Below, in pieces: positions 9,985 to 19,052 of a DNA stretch of 64,000 nt. Numbering within the stretch: the first letter of the stretch is position 1; every line of letters begins with the position of its first letter. The notes beneath the pieces were generated by a model. That model was not told where the DNA came from and searched no databases. It saw nothing but the letters and a program-made list of their open reading frames with translations. Origin of the DNA: Rhabdophis nuchalis. Taxonomy: Eukaryota > Chordata > Lepidosauria > Squamata > Natricidae. The DNA lies in NCBI GenBank assembly GCA_039707465.1, contig CM077644.1, positions 97,445,375-97,509,374 on the forward strand. The letters are read 5' to 3'. The translations under genes and the position numbers were made by a program.

Positions 9985-11094
9985 TGACAGTGTTGTGGGA
10001 ATTAGTTGTTTAGCACGGGGGGGGGGGGGTTGTACCTAAAGGAACAGAACAGCGATCTTAATTAATTTTTTTTTCATGCAGAGAGAAATTCTTTTGTCCT
10101 AGTGGCCTGTTAATTGTTGGAACTGAAAGTATTCCTCAACTCCTTTGGGATGTTCAAATCTAGATGTTTAGAAAAAAAGGGGGGGGGGTTGAACTGCAAA
10201 CTATATAGATTGTGTTTTTTAGATCTATGTTGACTGTCCCAGCTGAGTTAGCATTGTGCTCTTCATCTTCACCTTATTGTCTCTTGAAGTCAGAGAGTGA
10301 TGCCACGTTCTCAGTCTATGACTAAAATTATTATTCCCCCCTCTCAGGAGATTTTACCCCAGTGATAGATGCTATCATTTCAGGTTGAGCTGACTAAAAC
10401 AAATGTGAGCAAGAAGCTCAATTTTCCTTAAAAAAATAAATAAAACCAAAACCGCTATTCTTCCATTAGATTTCAACCTTCATCCAGTAATCTTCTGAGG
10501 TTGTGATTGCTGATCTAATTGCATTGCAATTTGAAATACCCGTCTTTAAATGAATTTAAAAAAACAACAGTCTACCCTAAGTCTGGAAAACCACACAGAT
10601 CTTATCTGTAAGGTTATTATTCTCAAGTTTCCCAGATCAAGACTTGGCAGATTCTTGACTTTAGACAAATTAACTGAGCTCTCAAGACTTGAACTTTGCT
10701 GACGTTTTCAGACACTTGGCACAATGTACTGATAAAGACCATATTCTTATCTTTCCTGCAGCAAGGCATTGCCTATTTGATAGATAGCTGGTAGAGTTGT
10801 CAGAAGGTTGTAAGTGATCATGGTAATTCTTGAGCTGCAGGCAGTGGATTTCACCATGACGGGGAGTACTGAAGGGATAACAGGCTTTCAGAACCCCACT
10901 CCTACCCTCCAATCAAGATTTGGCACAATTACTCATCTTCACTTGGCTGGTCAGCTGAGTTTGGATGATTTTTCTCAGATAGTTGACACAGGAGAGTTAA
11001 TAAGAATTTATTACAAGCTAGGACGAAGTCACATTGAACAATTGCTGTCAACAAAAGGATGCCCTTCCATTCCTATGCTCACAATAATTTAAAC
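9985..11094. other. Non-coding, no gene seen
   Basis: There are two G homopolymers near 10017-10030 and 10180-10188. Open frames such as 10814-11092 show no recognisable domain. No repeat family was identified. Confidence 0.4.
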
Positions 11095-11280
11095 CAGGGG
11101 TGAAATCAACTTACCTTCGCTACCGGTTCGCAAATATGAGTGCACGCGCGCAGGATCTTCCGCGCATGCGCAGAGTGTAAAAAACGGGGTGTGATGATGT
11201 CTGGGTGGGTGGGTGGGCAGAGCCACCTTGCTGCCATCGCTACCGGTTCACTCGACTGAACCAACTGAATAGCACCACTG
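11095..11280. mobile_element. hAT-type element, 186 bp (ACCGGT family)
   Basis: It starts CAGGGGTGAAATCAAC and ends TAGCACCACTG, and is flanked by a perfect 8-bp TSD ATTTAAAC (11087-11094 and 11281-11288). It contains GCTACCGGTTC twice, a motif shared with related elements at 44914, 47302 and 48108. Non-coding. Confidence 0.85.
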
Positions 11281-11807
11281 ATTTAAACCCATTGCTGCTG
11301 CTTCCCACCTTCATGCATTTCAGCAAATTCTTTGCTGTGCATTTCATTGAAGCTGGATACCAGTTGGTTGTTGGCAGAATTGATTCTTCTGCCCGGAGAA
11401 TCACTGTTTTAAATTTACCCCTCATTGTTACACATCTTTATCTAAAGAATTGAAATCACACACACAAGTCAAACAAGCTAATTCACATAAATCAACCATA
11501 ACAATGCAAACAAACTCCACCCAGCAACTACGACTCTTTCAAACTACATGAGTTGCAGTGGTCAAACAGGTACTGTATGACTCTCTTTTGTATATATTAA
11601 TATGGTGTGCAATAACTCACTGGGCACTTCCTACATTTATTTCTCCTTATAATTTCTAGAGCAAAACAAAAAGAGGAAGAAGAAGTGTGACACTTAAAAA
11701 ACCCGAGCATAATCTGCACCCTCCATAAATGTTGATAAATAAGGCAGAATAATTGCACAAAAAAACCTTCATCTCGAAGTAATTATAATCTGGAAGCTTT
11801 AGGTCTA

Positions 11808-12170
11808 CTTTCAATTGACAGCCATTCATGTAATGATCAATTCAAAATTACAATGGCACGGAAAAAAAAGGAGTTGCCCATTTTCCCCACAACCGTTGAG
11901 GCATCTGGGTGGTCGGTGATTGAAATTCAGACACTTGGCAACCGGCTCATTGTTATGACGGTCGCAGTGATCCAGGGGTCACGTGATCCTCTTTTGCGAC
12001 CTTCTGACAAGCAAAGTCAGAAAGTCAGATTCACTTAACCACCTTGTGTTACTAACTTAACAACAGCAACGATTCACTTACCAATTGTGACAAGGCAAGT
12101 CGTAAAATGGGGCAAAACTCCCTTAACAACTGTCCTTACTTAGCAATGCAAGTTTTGGGCTCCAGGTTAA
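11808..12170 (+). repeat. Dispersed repeat, CAGGTAGTCCTC family, diverged copy
   Basis: It shares ordered blocks with copies at 20934, 48830, 57062 and 61496: the ACTTGGCAACCGG...CATTGTTATGACG block, CACGTGATC, TTTTGCGACCTTCTGACAAG, and AATGGGGCAAAACTC. The outer ends (CAGGTAGTCCTC in better copies) have decayed here. Non-coding. Confidence 0.6.
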
Positions 12171-12902
12171 CAATTGGCAAAATTGCCAATTTATTAAAGT
12201 ATGATCTGAAAGTTAGGTATTTTATGCAATTTTGCCTCTGTTGGCTTTGGAGAAATACATCATGCAGTTCACTTCCCCAAAGTTTTCCTTTTCCACGTGG
12301 GCAGCCCTTGCAAATGTTGCCCTTTGAAAGAGCTCCACAAAGTGTAGAGGCACCACTTCTGAGCTATTGCATTGTTCTGAATCTTCACTGAGTTTCAGGT
12401 ATATTTTGTACATGTAGATCAGTGGTGGGTTACGGCCAGTATGCCCCAATACGCCCTGGTATGGGTGTACCGGTGCCTGCTGGGAGCACCAGGTACCGTT
12501 CGGGTACAGTGCTCTGGAGGGCCCACCCACTCGCCCACCCTCCTTACCTGTATTTAACCCAACCAGGCCATTTGTGCACACATGCAGAGCGTATGGCCCC
12601 TGCGCGATGCTCTGCCAAGCAGCTGGAGCATCGTGGGTGGTGGGTGCTCATGCGTGCATTGTGTGTGTTAGCTTCTCTGGGTTCAGAACCAGTATTAGAA
12701 CTCTGGTCCCATAACCAATGTTAGCTAATGAATGCGGAATAGTGTAATTCACCGGACAGTAATGAGATACGTTGCTGTAAACCACAAACAAACTCTAAAA
12801 CAGTGATAGTAAGAAAATAAAGAGTCTTTACTTTGTAGCAACTAAAATGCTTCTTCTAACTTCTCAAACAATGATAACAGTCCTACATCAAACACAGAAT
12901 TA

Positions 12903-13014
12903 TACAATACAATACAATACAATAGCAGAGTTGGAAGGGACCTTGTAGGTCTTCTAGTCCAACCCCCTGCGTGGGCAGGAACCTTATACCATTTCAGACA
13001 AATGGCTATCTAAC
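12903..13014 (-). repeat. CR1 LINE 3' end, copy a
   Basis: In reverse orientation it shows the CR1 3' end: an ATACAATACAAT run, then AGAGTTGGAAGGGACCTTG, CTTCTAGTCCAACCCC and ATTTCAGACAAATGGCTATC. Only the last ~110 bp are present. Confidence 0.85.
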
Positions 13015-13080
13015 ATTATCTCACAGTGATGCAAAATTATCTCACAGTGCAATGCAATTATCTCACAGTGATGCAAAACA
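13014..13080. repeat. Short tandem repeat, about 21 bp x 3
   Basis: Three imperfect copies of ATTATCTCACAGTGATGCAA lie in a row inside the solo LTR. Confidence 0.75.
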
Positions 13081-13246
13081 ATCCTCCTTCTTCACAGTTC
13101 AGCTTCTCAAACGACAATCAGGTAACACAGGATCACAAGCAATCGATCAGGGAACGAACAGAATTCCTGACCTTGATTATATAGTATAGCTGATACTCAC
13201 AGCCAATCAGAATTTAGTACAGTCTTAAAGCTACATAACGTCTTAA

Positions 13247-13341
13247 GAACATAGACTCATATATATGAACATAGACTCATATATAGACTCATATATATGA
13301 ACATAGACTCATATATATGAACATAGACTCATATATATTGT
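13247..13341. repeat. Tandem repeat GAACATAGACTCATATATAT
   Basis: Four to five copies of a roughly 22-bp unit containing CATAGACTCATATATATGAA, one of them shortened. They lie inside the solo LTR. Confidence 0.85.
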
Positions 13342-13452
13342 CAACCCAATATAAGGCTGAATATCCTAACAGTGTGCGTGGACGTGGGGATGCCCGGCCC
13401 CATCGCAGCATACCAGTTGCAACGGGATCCAGAACCCACCACTGATATAGAT

Positions 13453-13704
13453 ATGCGCCTGAAAATATCCGGTGAAGTGAAGCAACCTATATTGGTGTTT
13501 TCAAATGAAGGAACGTCTACCTTTTCTGTTTTGAATGCAAAATGAAGTCGCAAATGTCCAAAAGTGTGCAAAAGGTCAGCTGAGAAGCTTAAGAAAAAAA
13601 ATATGAGAAACAATGCTATGTGTTTGGTGATAATAGTTGAATCCTGAAGAAGGTCAGAGGAAATGGAAAAGAATGGGATCATGGTTACTATGAAAAGTTC
13701 AACA
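13453..13704. other. Non-coding, no gene seen
   Basis: No feature was recognised between the hAT element and the Ty3/gypsy insertion. Short open frames here are not supported. Confidence 0.4.
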
Positions 13705-13709
13705 GAAAC
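13705..13709. repeat. TSD GAAAC, left
   Basis: GAAAC directly before the LTR. An identical 5-mer lies directly after the other LTR at 18706-18710. Confidence 0.9.
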
Positions 13710-14008
13710 TGTTAGATCAGACAAAGGATTCCGACTCAGGCATGGTCAAAACAACAGGAACGTTTATTCACACTATTTACAACACACACAAGATTCAACT
13801 GGCAAGGTTTCTTCTCTGGCAACCTCTTATATAGAGTTACCAGGCAGGAAACTCTTAGCAATGCACTTGCAACATTGTAACTCCTTTCCAGACAGATTCC
13901 AGACAGCTTGTCTCTGTTAATCACTGCAGCTGCTGGCTCAGCTCCGGAATGCGGTGACTCATAGGTTACCAGACGAGCTGTCTGGGACATAGGCTTGGGG
14001 ACTCAACA
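13710..14008 (-). repeat. 3' LTR of the Ty3/gypsy element
   Basis: On the minus strand it runs from TGTTGAGTCCCC to TCTAACA, the TG...CA ends of an LTR. It differs from the 5' LTR at one observed position. The last codons and the stop of the polyprotein lie inside it. Confidence 0.97.
13763..13768 (-). terminator. Polyadenylation signal AATAAA in the 3' LTR
   Basis: AATAAA on the minus strand, about 60 nt downstream of the TATA-like box in the same LTR. That is the expected order for an LTR acting as 3' end former. The equivalent hexamer in the 5' LTR is at 18460-18465. Confidence 0.7.
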
Positions 14009-17000
14009 CTCCTTCCCCCATAGTCAGTGCGCATGTGTCTAGGTTCTCTGTCCAACACAGTACATGCGCATGCGTAGTCGTTCAGATAGGCGGGGCGGTG
14101 TCGCGTCCGCCCTGACCGCCTTAGTTCTTGAGGAGGCTCCTCCCTGTGGGACACGGAGCCTTCGCCTACATCATCGCGGCCTGCCCTCGGAGGTGGAGTC
14201 GCCGTAGGCGGCAATGGCGACCCTAGCAAGTCCGGGTGAGGGGGCGTGGCGACCGGGCTTGAGGTAGTTGGCATTTGCTGGCGAGTATTATTCTGGTAGG
14301 GTGGTTCCCCGATGGGCGAGGCCCCCAGCTGAGAGTCAGATTGGGCTGTGAGGTCCTGGCGGTCTCCCCGTGCTGTTCCCGCCGATACGAGGTCTGGACC
14401 GGCTAGGGACTCCGGGGTTCCAAACAACTGCTCGGCTTGAGCAGAGAACAACGGCCCAACGGGGGCCAACGGGCAGGAACGGCCTGGCGTGGTGACTGCT
14501 GTTTCGGGCAGGCGGCGCCTCAGTTGATCCAGGTGGCGCCGCCACTCAGATCCATCCTGAAGGCCGACTCTGTAAGAACAGGGTCCGGTTACGTCCAAAA
14601 TGGTTGCGGCAATCCATCGCGGCTCCCCTGAAAAGTTCCTTGCCCAAACCAGGTCCCCAATTTCAAATAAACGAGGAGTGGGAATCTGCAGGTTGCCCCC
14701 CTGCAACCTGTCGTAATCGGGGTGCAGTCTGTCCAGAGTGGTCCGCAAGCGTCGGCCCATCAAGAGCTCCGCGGGGCTTTTCCCTGTGGCTGGGCAAGGT
14801 GTGACATGCTGTCCCAAAAGGTACGCGGCCACCCTTGCCTGCCAGTCCCCTTTATCCAAACGGGCCAAGGCTTCCTTGGCTGAGCGCACGGCTCGTTCCG
14901 CGCGTCCATTAGACGCCGGGTGATAAGGGGCGACCGGCGCGTGGCGGATCCCTTGGGTGGCCAGAAAGTCCAAGAAGGTGGAGGATTGAAATTGGGGTCC
15001 GTTGTCGGACACAACGACGTCCGGCAACCCGTGGGTCGCGAACAGATGGCGCAAGGCACGCACCGTGCTCTCCGCTGTGGTGGAAGCCATGAGAATCACC
15101 TCCACCCAGCGTGAGAACGCATCCACCACCACGAGGAAATTCTGGCCATGGAAGGGACCCGCGAAATCCAAGTGGAGCCTGGACCATGGGCACCTGGGGG
15201 CGTCCCACTCCCTCGGCGGGGAGACCGGCGGGGCCGGCCGGGACGATTGGCAGGAGGAGCAGGCGGCCACCCATTCCGCCACTTCAGCGTCCATGCCGGG
15301 CCACCAGACATAGCTCCGGGCCAATGCCTTCATACGGACGATGCCTGGGTGGTTGGCATGGAGCGACTGAAGAACCATGTGCCGGAGAGGGGAAGGGACG
15401 ATGACCCGATCTCCCCAACACAAGCACCCGCAATGGAGCGAGAGCTCCAGCTGGCGTGACTTGTAAGGCCGAAAGTTTTCAGCCACACTGCCCGAAGGCC
15501 AGCCCCTCAGCACCCATCGGCAGACCTGGGCGAGGACGGGGTCTGCGCGGGTGTGAGCGGCAACGGCGGAAGAGGACAGGGGCAAGTCCGACTCCGCGAC
15601 CATCAGGACAGAGAGAGCAGGCACAGGGGCCGGATCCGGCCCCGGGAGAGGGCAGCGGCTTAGGGCATCAGCATGCCCTATCTGCTTGCCAGGACGGTAT
15701 AGCAGCGTATAGTCATACGCTGCCAGGAATTCCGTCCAGTGGGTCATCCTGGGCGACAGGATGGGGGGTGTCGGACGGTCACCGGCCAATAGCCCAAGGA
15801 GCGGCTTATGGTCCGTGACAACAGAAAAGGTCCGCCCATAGAGGTAATTGTGGAACTTCTTAATCCCGGACACTACAGCCAAAGCCTCCTTGTCGATTTG
15901 GCTGTAGTTTCTCTCCGTTTGAGACATTGTCCGGGAGTAAAAAGCAATGGGGGCTTCCGAGCCGTCTGGAAAGACGTGGCTAAGGACAGCCCCCAGGCCA
16001 AAAGGGGAGGCATCGCACGCAAGCGTCAGAGGAAGCCTGTCATGGTACTGGACTAGTACCGCATCTGACGTGAGCATGGCTTTGACAGCCGCGAACGCGT
16101 GTGCTTCGCGGCTGCCCCAGTGCCAGGCCGCGGATCGGTCGAGCAACCGATGCAGCGGCTCGGCTAGCGATGCCTTATGGGGAATAAACGGCGCGTAGAA
16201 ATTCAAAAGGCCGAGGAATGCCTGCAGCTCCGTTTTGGAGGCAGGAGTGGGGGCCTTTTGGATGGCCTCGACCTTGGAGGGGGTTGGGTGAATTCCTTGG
16301 GCATCAATCATGAAACCCAGGAATTCCACCCTAGGCGCAGCAAACGTACATTTGCTGCGTTTCAACTTTAAACCCGCGCCCCTGAAAACTCTGAGGACCT
16401 TCCGTAACGTTTTGGCGAGTTCTGATATGCTGGAAGCAGCAATCAGGACATCGTCAAAATACGGTACAACGCCAGGGAGCCCATGGAGCAGTCGCTCCAT
16501 GAGGCTCTGGAAGATCCCCGGGGCTACGGACACGCCGAATTGGAGACGGCGACAGCGGAAAGCCCCACGGTGGGTCACGATGGTCTGCGCTTCCGCAGCC
16601 TCGTCATCCACCGGGAGCTGTTGGTAGGCCTGCGCCATATCCAGTTTCGCGAACACTCGACCTCGTCCCAATGAGTGGAGTAGGTCTTGCACCACCGGAA
16701 CCGGGTATGGGTTCGCCTGAAGCCCAAGGTTGATCGTCGACTTATAGTCGGCGCAGATCCTCACGGACCCGTCGGGCTTAATGGGGACCACAATTGGGGT
16801 CTCCCATTTCGCCTGATCGACGGGTTCGAGCACGCCCTGCGCCACCAATCGATCCAATTCCGCTTCAACCTTGGGCTTCAGCGCGAACGGCAGCCTGCGG
16901 GCCTTCAAGCGGACTGGAGCAACCTGGGGGTCCAAATTTAGGGAAACTGGAGTGCCTTTGTACGTTCCTAAGCTGCCATCAAAGACGTCGTTGAACTCTC

Positions 17001-18312
17001 TGATTACTTCGTCTACCGGAGAACTGGCTGGCACGCTGTGTACTCCTTGGACTGACAGTCCCAAGGCTGGAAACCAGTCCAATCCGATCAAGGCAGCTAG
17101 GGGTTTGGCCACTACCAGGATGGGAAGGGATCCGTGGAAGGGGCTGTAGTCTACTCTCACTCTGTGCAGACCTAGAATGGGAATTTGTGAGCCCTGGTAA
17201 TCTTTCAGGATCGTCGCTGTGGGGCCGAGATCCCGCTTCCTGAGCTTGGGGCAAAGCTTAACTAAATGCGCCCAGGACATGAGTGATCTAGAGGACCCTG
17301 AATCTATTTCCATTTTTACCCCCACCCCCTCTAAGCAAACCACTGTTGACAGTCTCCTACTCTCTGCCTGGTCGTAGCTTAGAGCTGGGGGCATCTCTGC
17401 CAGCGCGAAGCAGTCGGTCGGCTGTGGCTGGTAGCGTCCTGAACACTTCTGCGACCCTCGTTGTCCTGGTGGAACGGTTCTGGAGGCGGCAGCTGGCGTT
17501 GTCACTGGAGTGGCAGCACGGCACACAGCTGCTAGGTGTCCTTTCCTGCCACATCTGCGGCACACCGATGCCTTGAATGGGCACTCTGGTCTCTGGTGGG
17601 CCCCTCCGCAGCCTAGGCAGTTCCCGGACTTCTGCTGCGGTGTGAATGCGCGATTCAGCACGCGCCCGGTCACCCTCATGCAGTCCCCACGGTCTTCCTC
17701 CTCCAGCTCATCCAGCGGCGCTATTTCGTCTACCAGACACGCTCGTGGAGTGGGGAAAAGAGGAGGGCGCGCGCGGCCCATGTCGGATGTGGAGATCTCC
17801 GACAATTCTGTCGCGCGTGCTTCTTCCACCGCTTGCTCGAGAGTCAGGACAGTTTTTGAAAGCAAACGGCGCTTTAGGCGGATGTCTCTTACGCCGCATA
17901 CAAACTGCTCCAGTAGGGATTCCTCCAGGAAGCCAGCAGGGAACTCGCAGGGGATTGCGGTCGCTCTCAATTTCTGCAGGAACTCGGCTACCGACTGTTG
18001 CGGCTGTTGCACACATTGCCTGAATGCATAGCGATGCGCTATGCGGGAAGGCGCCGGCGCGTAGTGTGCTCTCAGGCGGCCCAGGAGATCGTCCCACGGC
18101 ACTTCGTGCACCGCTGCGGGTGCTGCTATGGTTCGGGCGGTAGCAAACAATTCAGGGCCGCCGCACTGGAGGAATAGGCTCAGCTTCCTGGCAGGCGCGA
18201 GTTCGCCGTAGTCGCTGGCTATCAAGAAGCACTCGAACCGGGCTAAGAAGGAAGCCCATTGTTCCTTCATTGGGTCGAACGGTGCAAACGGAGGCATTGT
18301 CGCCATAGCCAT
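13966..18312 (-). CDS. Ty3/gypsy gag-pol polyprotein, single open frame
   Basis: A 1448-residue polyprotein for assembly, cDNA synthesis and integration. Residues 1-230 are gag-like. Two zinc knuckles follow: CX2CX3HX4C at 232-244 and canonical CX2CX4HX4C at 251-264. The aspartic protease has DSGSS from residue 337. The reverse transcriptase spans about 460-665, with KLDMAQAYQQL (Asp558) and YFDDVLIA (Asp620, Asp621). RNase H has Asp767 (CDAS), Glu809 (DKEAL), Asp834 (TDHKPL) and Asp882 (HADALSR). The integrase has a zinc-binding N-terminus (His985, His988, Cys1018, Cys1021) and a DDE triad Asp1049, Asp1103, Glu1139 with exactly 35 residues between the last two. A GPY/F-like module (GPCSYRV) lies near 1243. 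No frameshift separates gag from pol. The start MAMATMPPF lies about 75 nt after the primer site, and the stop falls inside the 3' LTR. No envelope gene is present. Confidence 0.96.
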   Translation of the reverse strand: MAMATMPPFAPFDPMKEQWASFLARFECFLIASDYGELAPARKLSLFLQCGGPELFATARTIAAPAAVHEVPWDDLLGRLRAHYAPAPSRIAHRYAFRQCVQQPQQSVAEFLQKLRATAIPCEFPAGFLEESLLEQFVCGVRDIRLKRRLLSKTVLTLEQAVEEARATELSEISTSDMGRARPPLFPTPRACLVDEIAPLDELEEEDRGDCMRVTGRVLNRAFTPQQKSGNCLGCGGAHQRPECPFKASVCRRCGRKGHLAAVCRAATPVTTPAAASRTVPPGQRGSQKCSGRYQPQPTDCFALAEMPPALSYDQAESRRLSTVVCLEGVGVKMEIDSGSSRSLMSWAHLVKLCPKLRKRDLGPTATILKDYQGSQIPILGLHRVRVDYSPFHGSLPILVVAKPLAALIGLDWFPALGLSVQGVHSVPASSPVDEVIREFNDVFDGSLGTYKGTPVSLNLDPQVAPVRLKARRLPFALKPKVEAELDRLVAQGVLEPVDQAKWETPIVVPIKPDGSVRICADYKSTINLGLQANPYPVPVVQDLLHSLGRGRVFAKLDMAQAYQQLPVDDEAAEAQTIVTHRGAFRCRRLQFGVSVAPGIFQSLMERLLHGLPGVVPYFDDVLIAASSISELAKTLRKVLRVFRGAGLKLKRSKCTFAAPRVEFLGFMIDAQGIHPTPSKVEAIQKAPTPASKTELQAFLGLLNFYAPFIPHKASLAEPLHRLLDRSAAWHWGSREAHAFAAVKAMLTSDAVLVQYHDRLPLTLACDASPFGLGAVLSHVFPDGSEAPIAFYSRTMSQTERNYSQIDKEALAVVSGIKKFHNYLYGRTFSVVTDHKPLLGLLAGDRPTPPILSPRMTHWTEFLAAYDYTLLYRPGKQIGHADALSRCPLPGPDPAPVPALSVLMVAESDLPLSSSAVAAHTRADPVLAQVCRWVLRGWPSGSVAENFRPYKSRQLELSLHCGCLCWGDRVIVPSPLRHMVLQSLHANHPGIVRMKALARSYVWWPGMDAEVAEWVAACSSCQSSRPAPPVSPPREWDAPRCPWSRLHLDFAGPFHGQNFLVVVDAFSRWVEVILMASTTAESTVRALRHLFATHGLPDVVVSDNGPQFQSSTFLDFLATQGIRHAPVAPYHPASNGRAERAVRSAKEALARLDKGDWQARVAAYLLGQHVTPCPATGKSPAELLMGRRLRTTLDRLHPDYDRLQGGNLQIPTPRLFEIGDLVWARNFSGEPRWIAATILDVTGPCSYRVGLQDGSEWRRHLDQLRRRLPETAVTTPGRSCPLAPVGPLFSAQAEQLFGTPESLAGPDLVSAGTARGDRQDLTAQSDSQLGASPIGEPPYQNNTRQQMPTTSSPVATPPHPDLLGSPLPPTATPPPRAGRDDVGEGSVSHREEPPQELRRSGRTRHRPAYLNDYACACTVLDREPRHMRTDYGGRSVESPSLCPRQLVW
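14009..14019 (-). promoter_or_regulatory. Polypurine tract
   Basis: GGGGGAAGGAG on the minus strand directly abuts the start of the 3' LTR (TGTTGAG). This is the position and composition of the plus-strand primer. Confidence 0.9.
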
Positions 18313-18385
18313 GGTGAGGCTGTGCGTCGCGCTGCGCTCTGTTGTTGAAGTATTCGTTACCCGTTGCGTTCTAAGGCCACGGCCT

Positions 18386-18405
18386 GAATCCCATCCTCGT
18401 CGCCA
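18386..18405 (-). promoter_or_regulatory. Primer binding site for tRNA-Ser(GCU)
   Basis: One base inside the 5' LTR the minus strand reads TGGCGACGAGGATGGGATTC. The plus-strand form GAATCCCATCCTCGTCGCCA equals the 3' end of vertebrate tRNA-Ser(GCU) as I know it, including the added CCA, over 20 nt. Serine primers are known for Mag-type Ty3/gypsy elements. Confidence 0.88.
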
Positions 18406-18406
18406 G

Positions 18407-18705
18407 TGTTAGATCAGACAAAGGATTCCGACTCAGGCATGGTCAAAACAACAGGAACGTTTATTCACACTATTTACAACACACACAAGATTCAACTGGC
18501 AAGGTTTCTTCTCTGGCAACCTCTTATATAGAGTTACCAGGCAGGAAACTCTTAGCAATGCACTTGCAACATTGTAACTCCTTTCCAGACAGATTCCAGA
18601 CAGCTTGTCTCTGTTAATCACTGCAGCTGCTGGCTCAGCTCCGGAATGCGGTGACTCATAGATTACCAGACGAGCTGTCTGGGACATAGGCTTGGGGACT
18701 CAACA
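18407..18705 (-). repeat. 5' LTR of the Ty3/gypsy element
   Basis: It is 299 bp and matches 13710-14008 except for one observed base. It contains a TATA-like box and AATAAA in the order expected for transcription towards lower coordinates. Confidence 0.97.
18523..18530 (-). promoter_or_regulatory. TATA box of the 5' LTR
   Basis: TATATAAG on the minus strand (context CTCTATATAAGAGG), roughly 60 nt upstream of AATAAA. It is probably the core promoter of the element. The same sequence in the 3' LTR is at 13826-13833. Confidence 0.7.
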
Positions 18706-18710
18706 GAAAC
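18706..18710. repeat. TSD GAAAC, right
   Basis: GAAAC directly after the 5' LTR, identical to 13705-13709. Five base pairs is typical of Ty3/gypsy integrases. Confidence 0.9.
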
Positions 18711-19050
18711 GATTAATGTTTGTCAATGCCTTTCCAAGATCTCAAACAGTTCATATTGATGGCCTGAAAAATGGGGTATAAACCTTCTTATTTGGCAGGC
18801 TTGTAAGTCATAATGTGTTCTCGGAGAGACAGGCTCTGCTTGATGGATTGAAGTGGATGTTGTCATCAGCTGCCTTTCTCTTTCTATCTTGCCTGATCAC
18901 CAGCCAACCAAATCTTTCTAAAGAATATAGTTCTTGCATATTTGATATATGATGTGGTTTCTTGCTCTCTTTCAGAGTTTCCTTGGGGTTAGGCCAGTTC
19001 AGGCCTAATCAGTAGTAGATCAAGGAAATGACTGTTTGTAGTTAGCCTAG
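18711..19050. other. Non-coding, no gene seen
   Basis: The flank of the Ty3/gypsy insertion; it continues the sequence interrupted at 13709. No gene was recognised. Confidence 0.4.
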
Positions 19051-19052
19051 AG

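Larger units (their letters stand above)
12666..13371. mobile_element. Solo LTR with TSD GTGTG
   Basis: It begins TGTTAGCTTCTCTGGG and ends GAATATCCTAACA, giving the short TGTTAG/CTAACA inverted ends of LTRs. Perfect 5-bp TSDs GTGTG lie at 12661-12665 and 13372-13376. No internal region remains, so it is a solo LTR. AATAAA occurs on the plus strand near 12818 and an AT-rich TATA-like stretch near 13170, so transcriptional orientation is unresolved. A CR1 3' end (12903-13014) and two short tandem arrays lie inside. Confidence 0.75.
12420..13444. mobile_element. hAT-type element enclosing a solo LTR
   Basis: The outer ends are CAGTGGTGGGTTACGG and AGAACCCACCACTG. The flanking 8-mers ATGTAGAT (12412-12419) and ATATAGAT (13445-13452) match in seven of eight bases. 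The element's own sequence runs 12420-12665 and 13377-13444. The interior is a solo LTR with its own 5-bp TSD, which itself contains a CR1 end, giving three nested levels. Confidence 0.8.
13710..18705 (-). mobile_element. Complete young Ty3/gypsy LTR retrotransposon (4996 bp)
   Basis: Two 299-bp LTRs (13710-14008 and 18407-18705) bracket one uninterrupted gag-pol frame on the minus strand. Perfect 5-bp TSDs GAAAC lie at 13705-13709 and 18706-18710. Reading base by base, I found one difference between the LTRs: G at about 13965 against A at the matching site near 18662. A primer binding site for tRNA-Ser and a polypurine tract sit at the correct LTR borders. The order protease, RT, RNase H, integrase is that of Metaviridae. 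The serine primer suggests a Mag-like lineage, but that placement is an inference. All parts needed for transposition are visible, so the insertion may have been made very recently and may still be competent. Confidence 0.97.

Noticed and set aside
10814..11092. 92-codon plus-strand frame
   Set aside because: No domain, no homologous copy and no codon or splice evidence.
13736..13990. 84-codon frame in each LTR of the Ty3/gypsy element (also 18433-18687)
   Set aside because: Fortuitous frame within the LTR overlapping promoter and polyadenylation signals; no domain.
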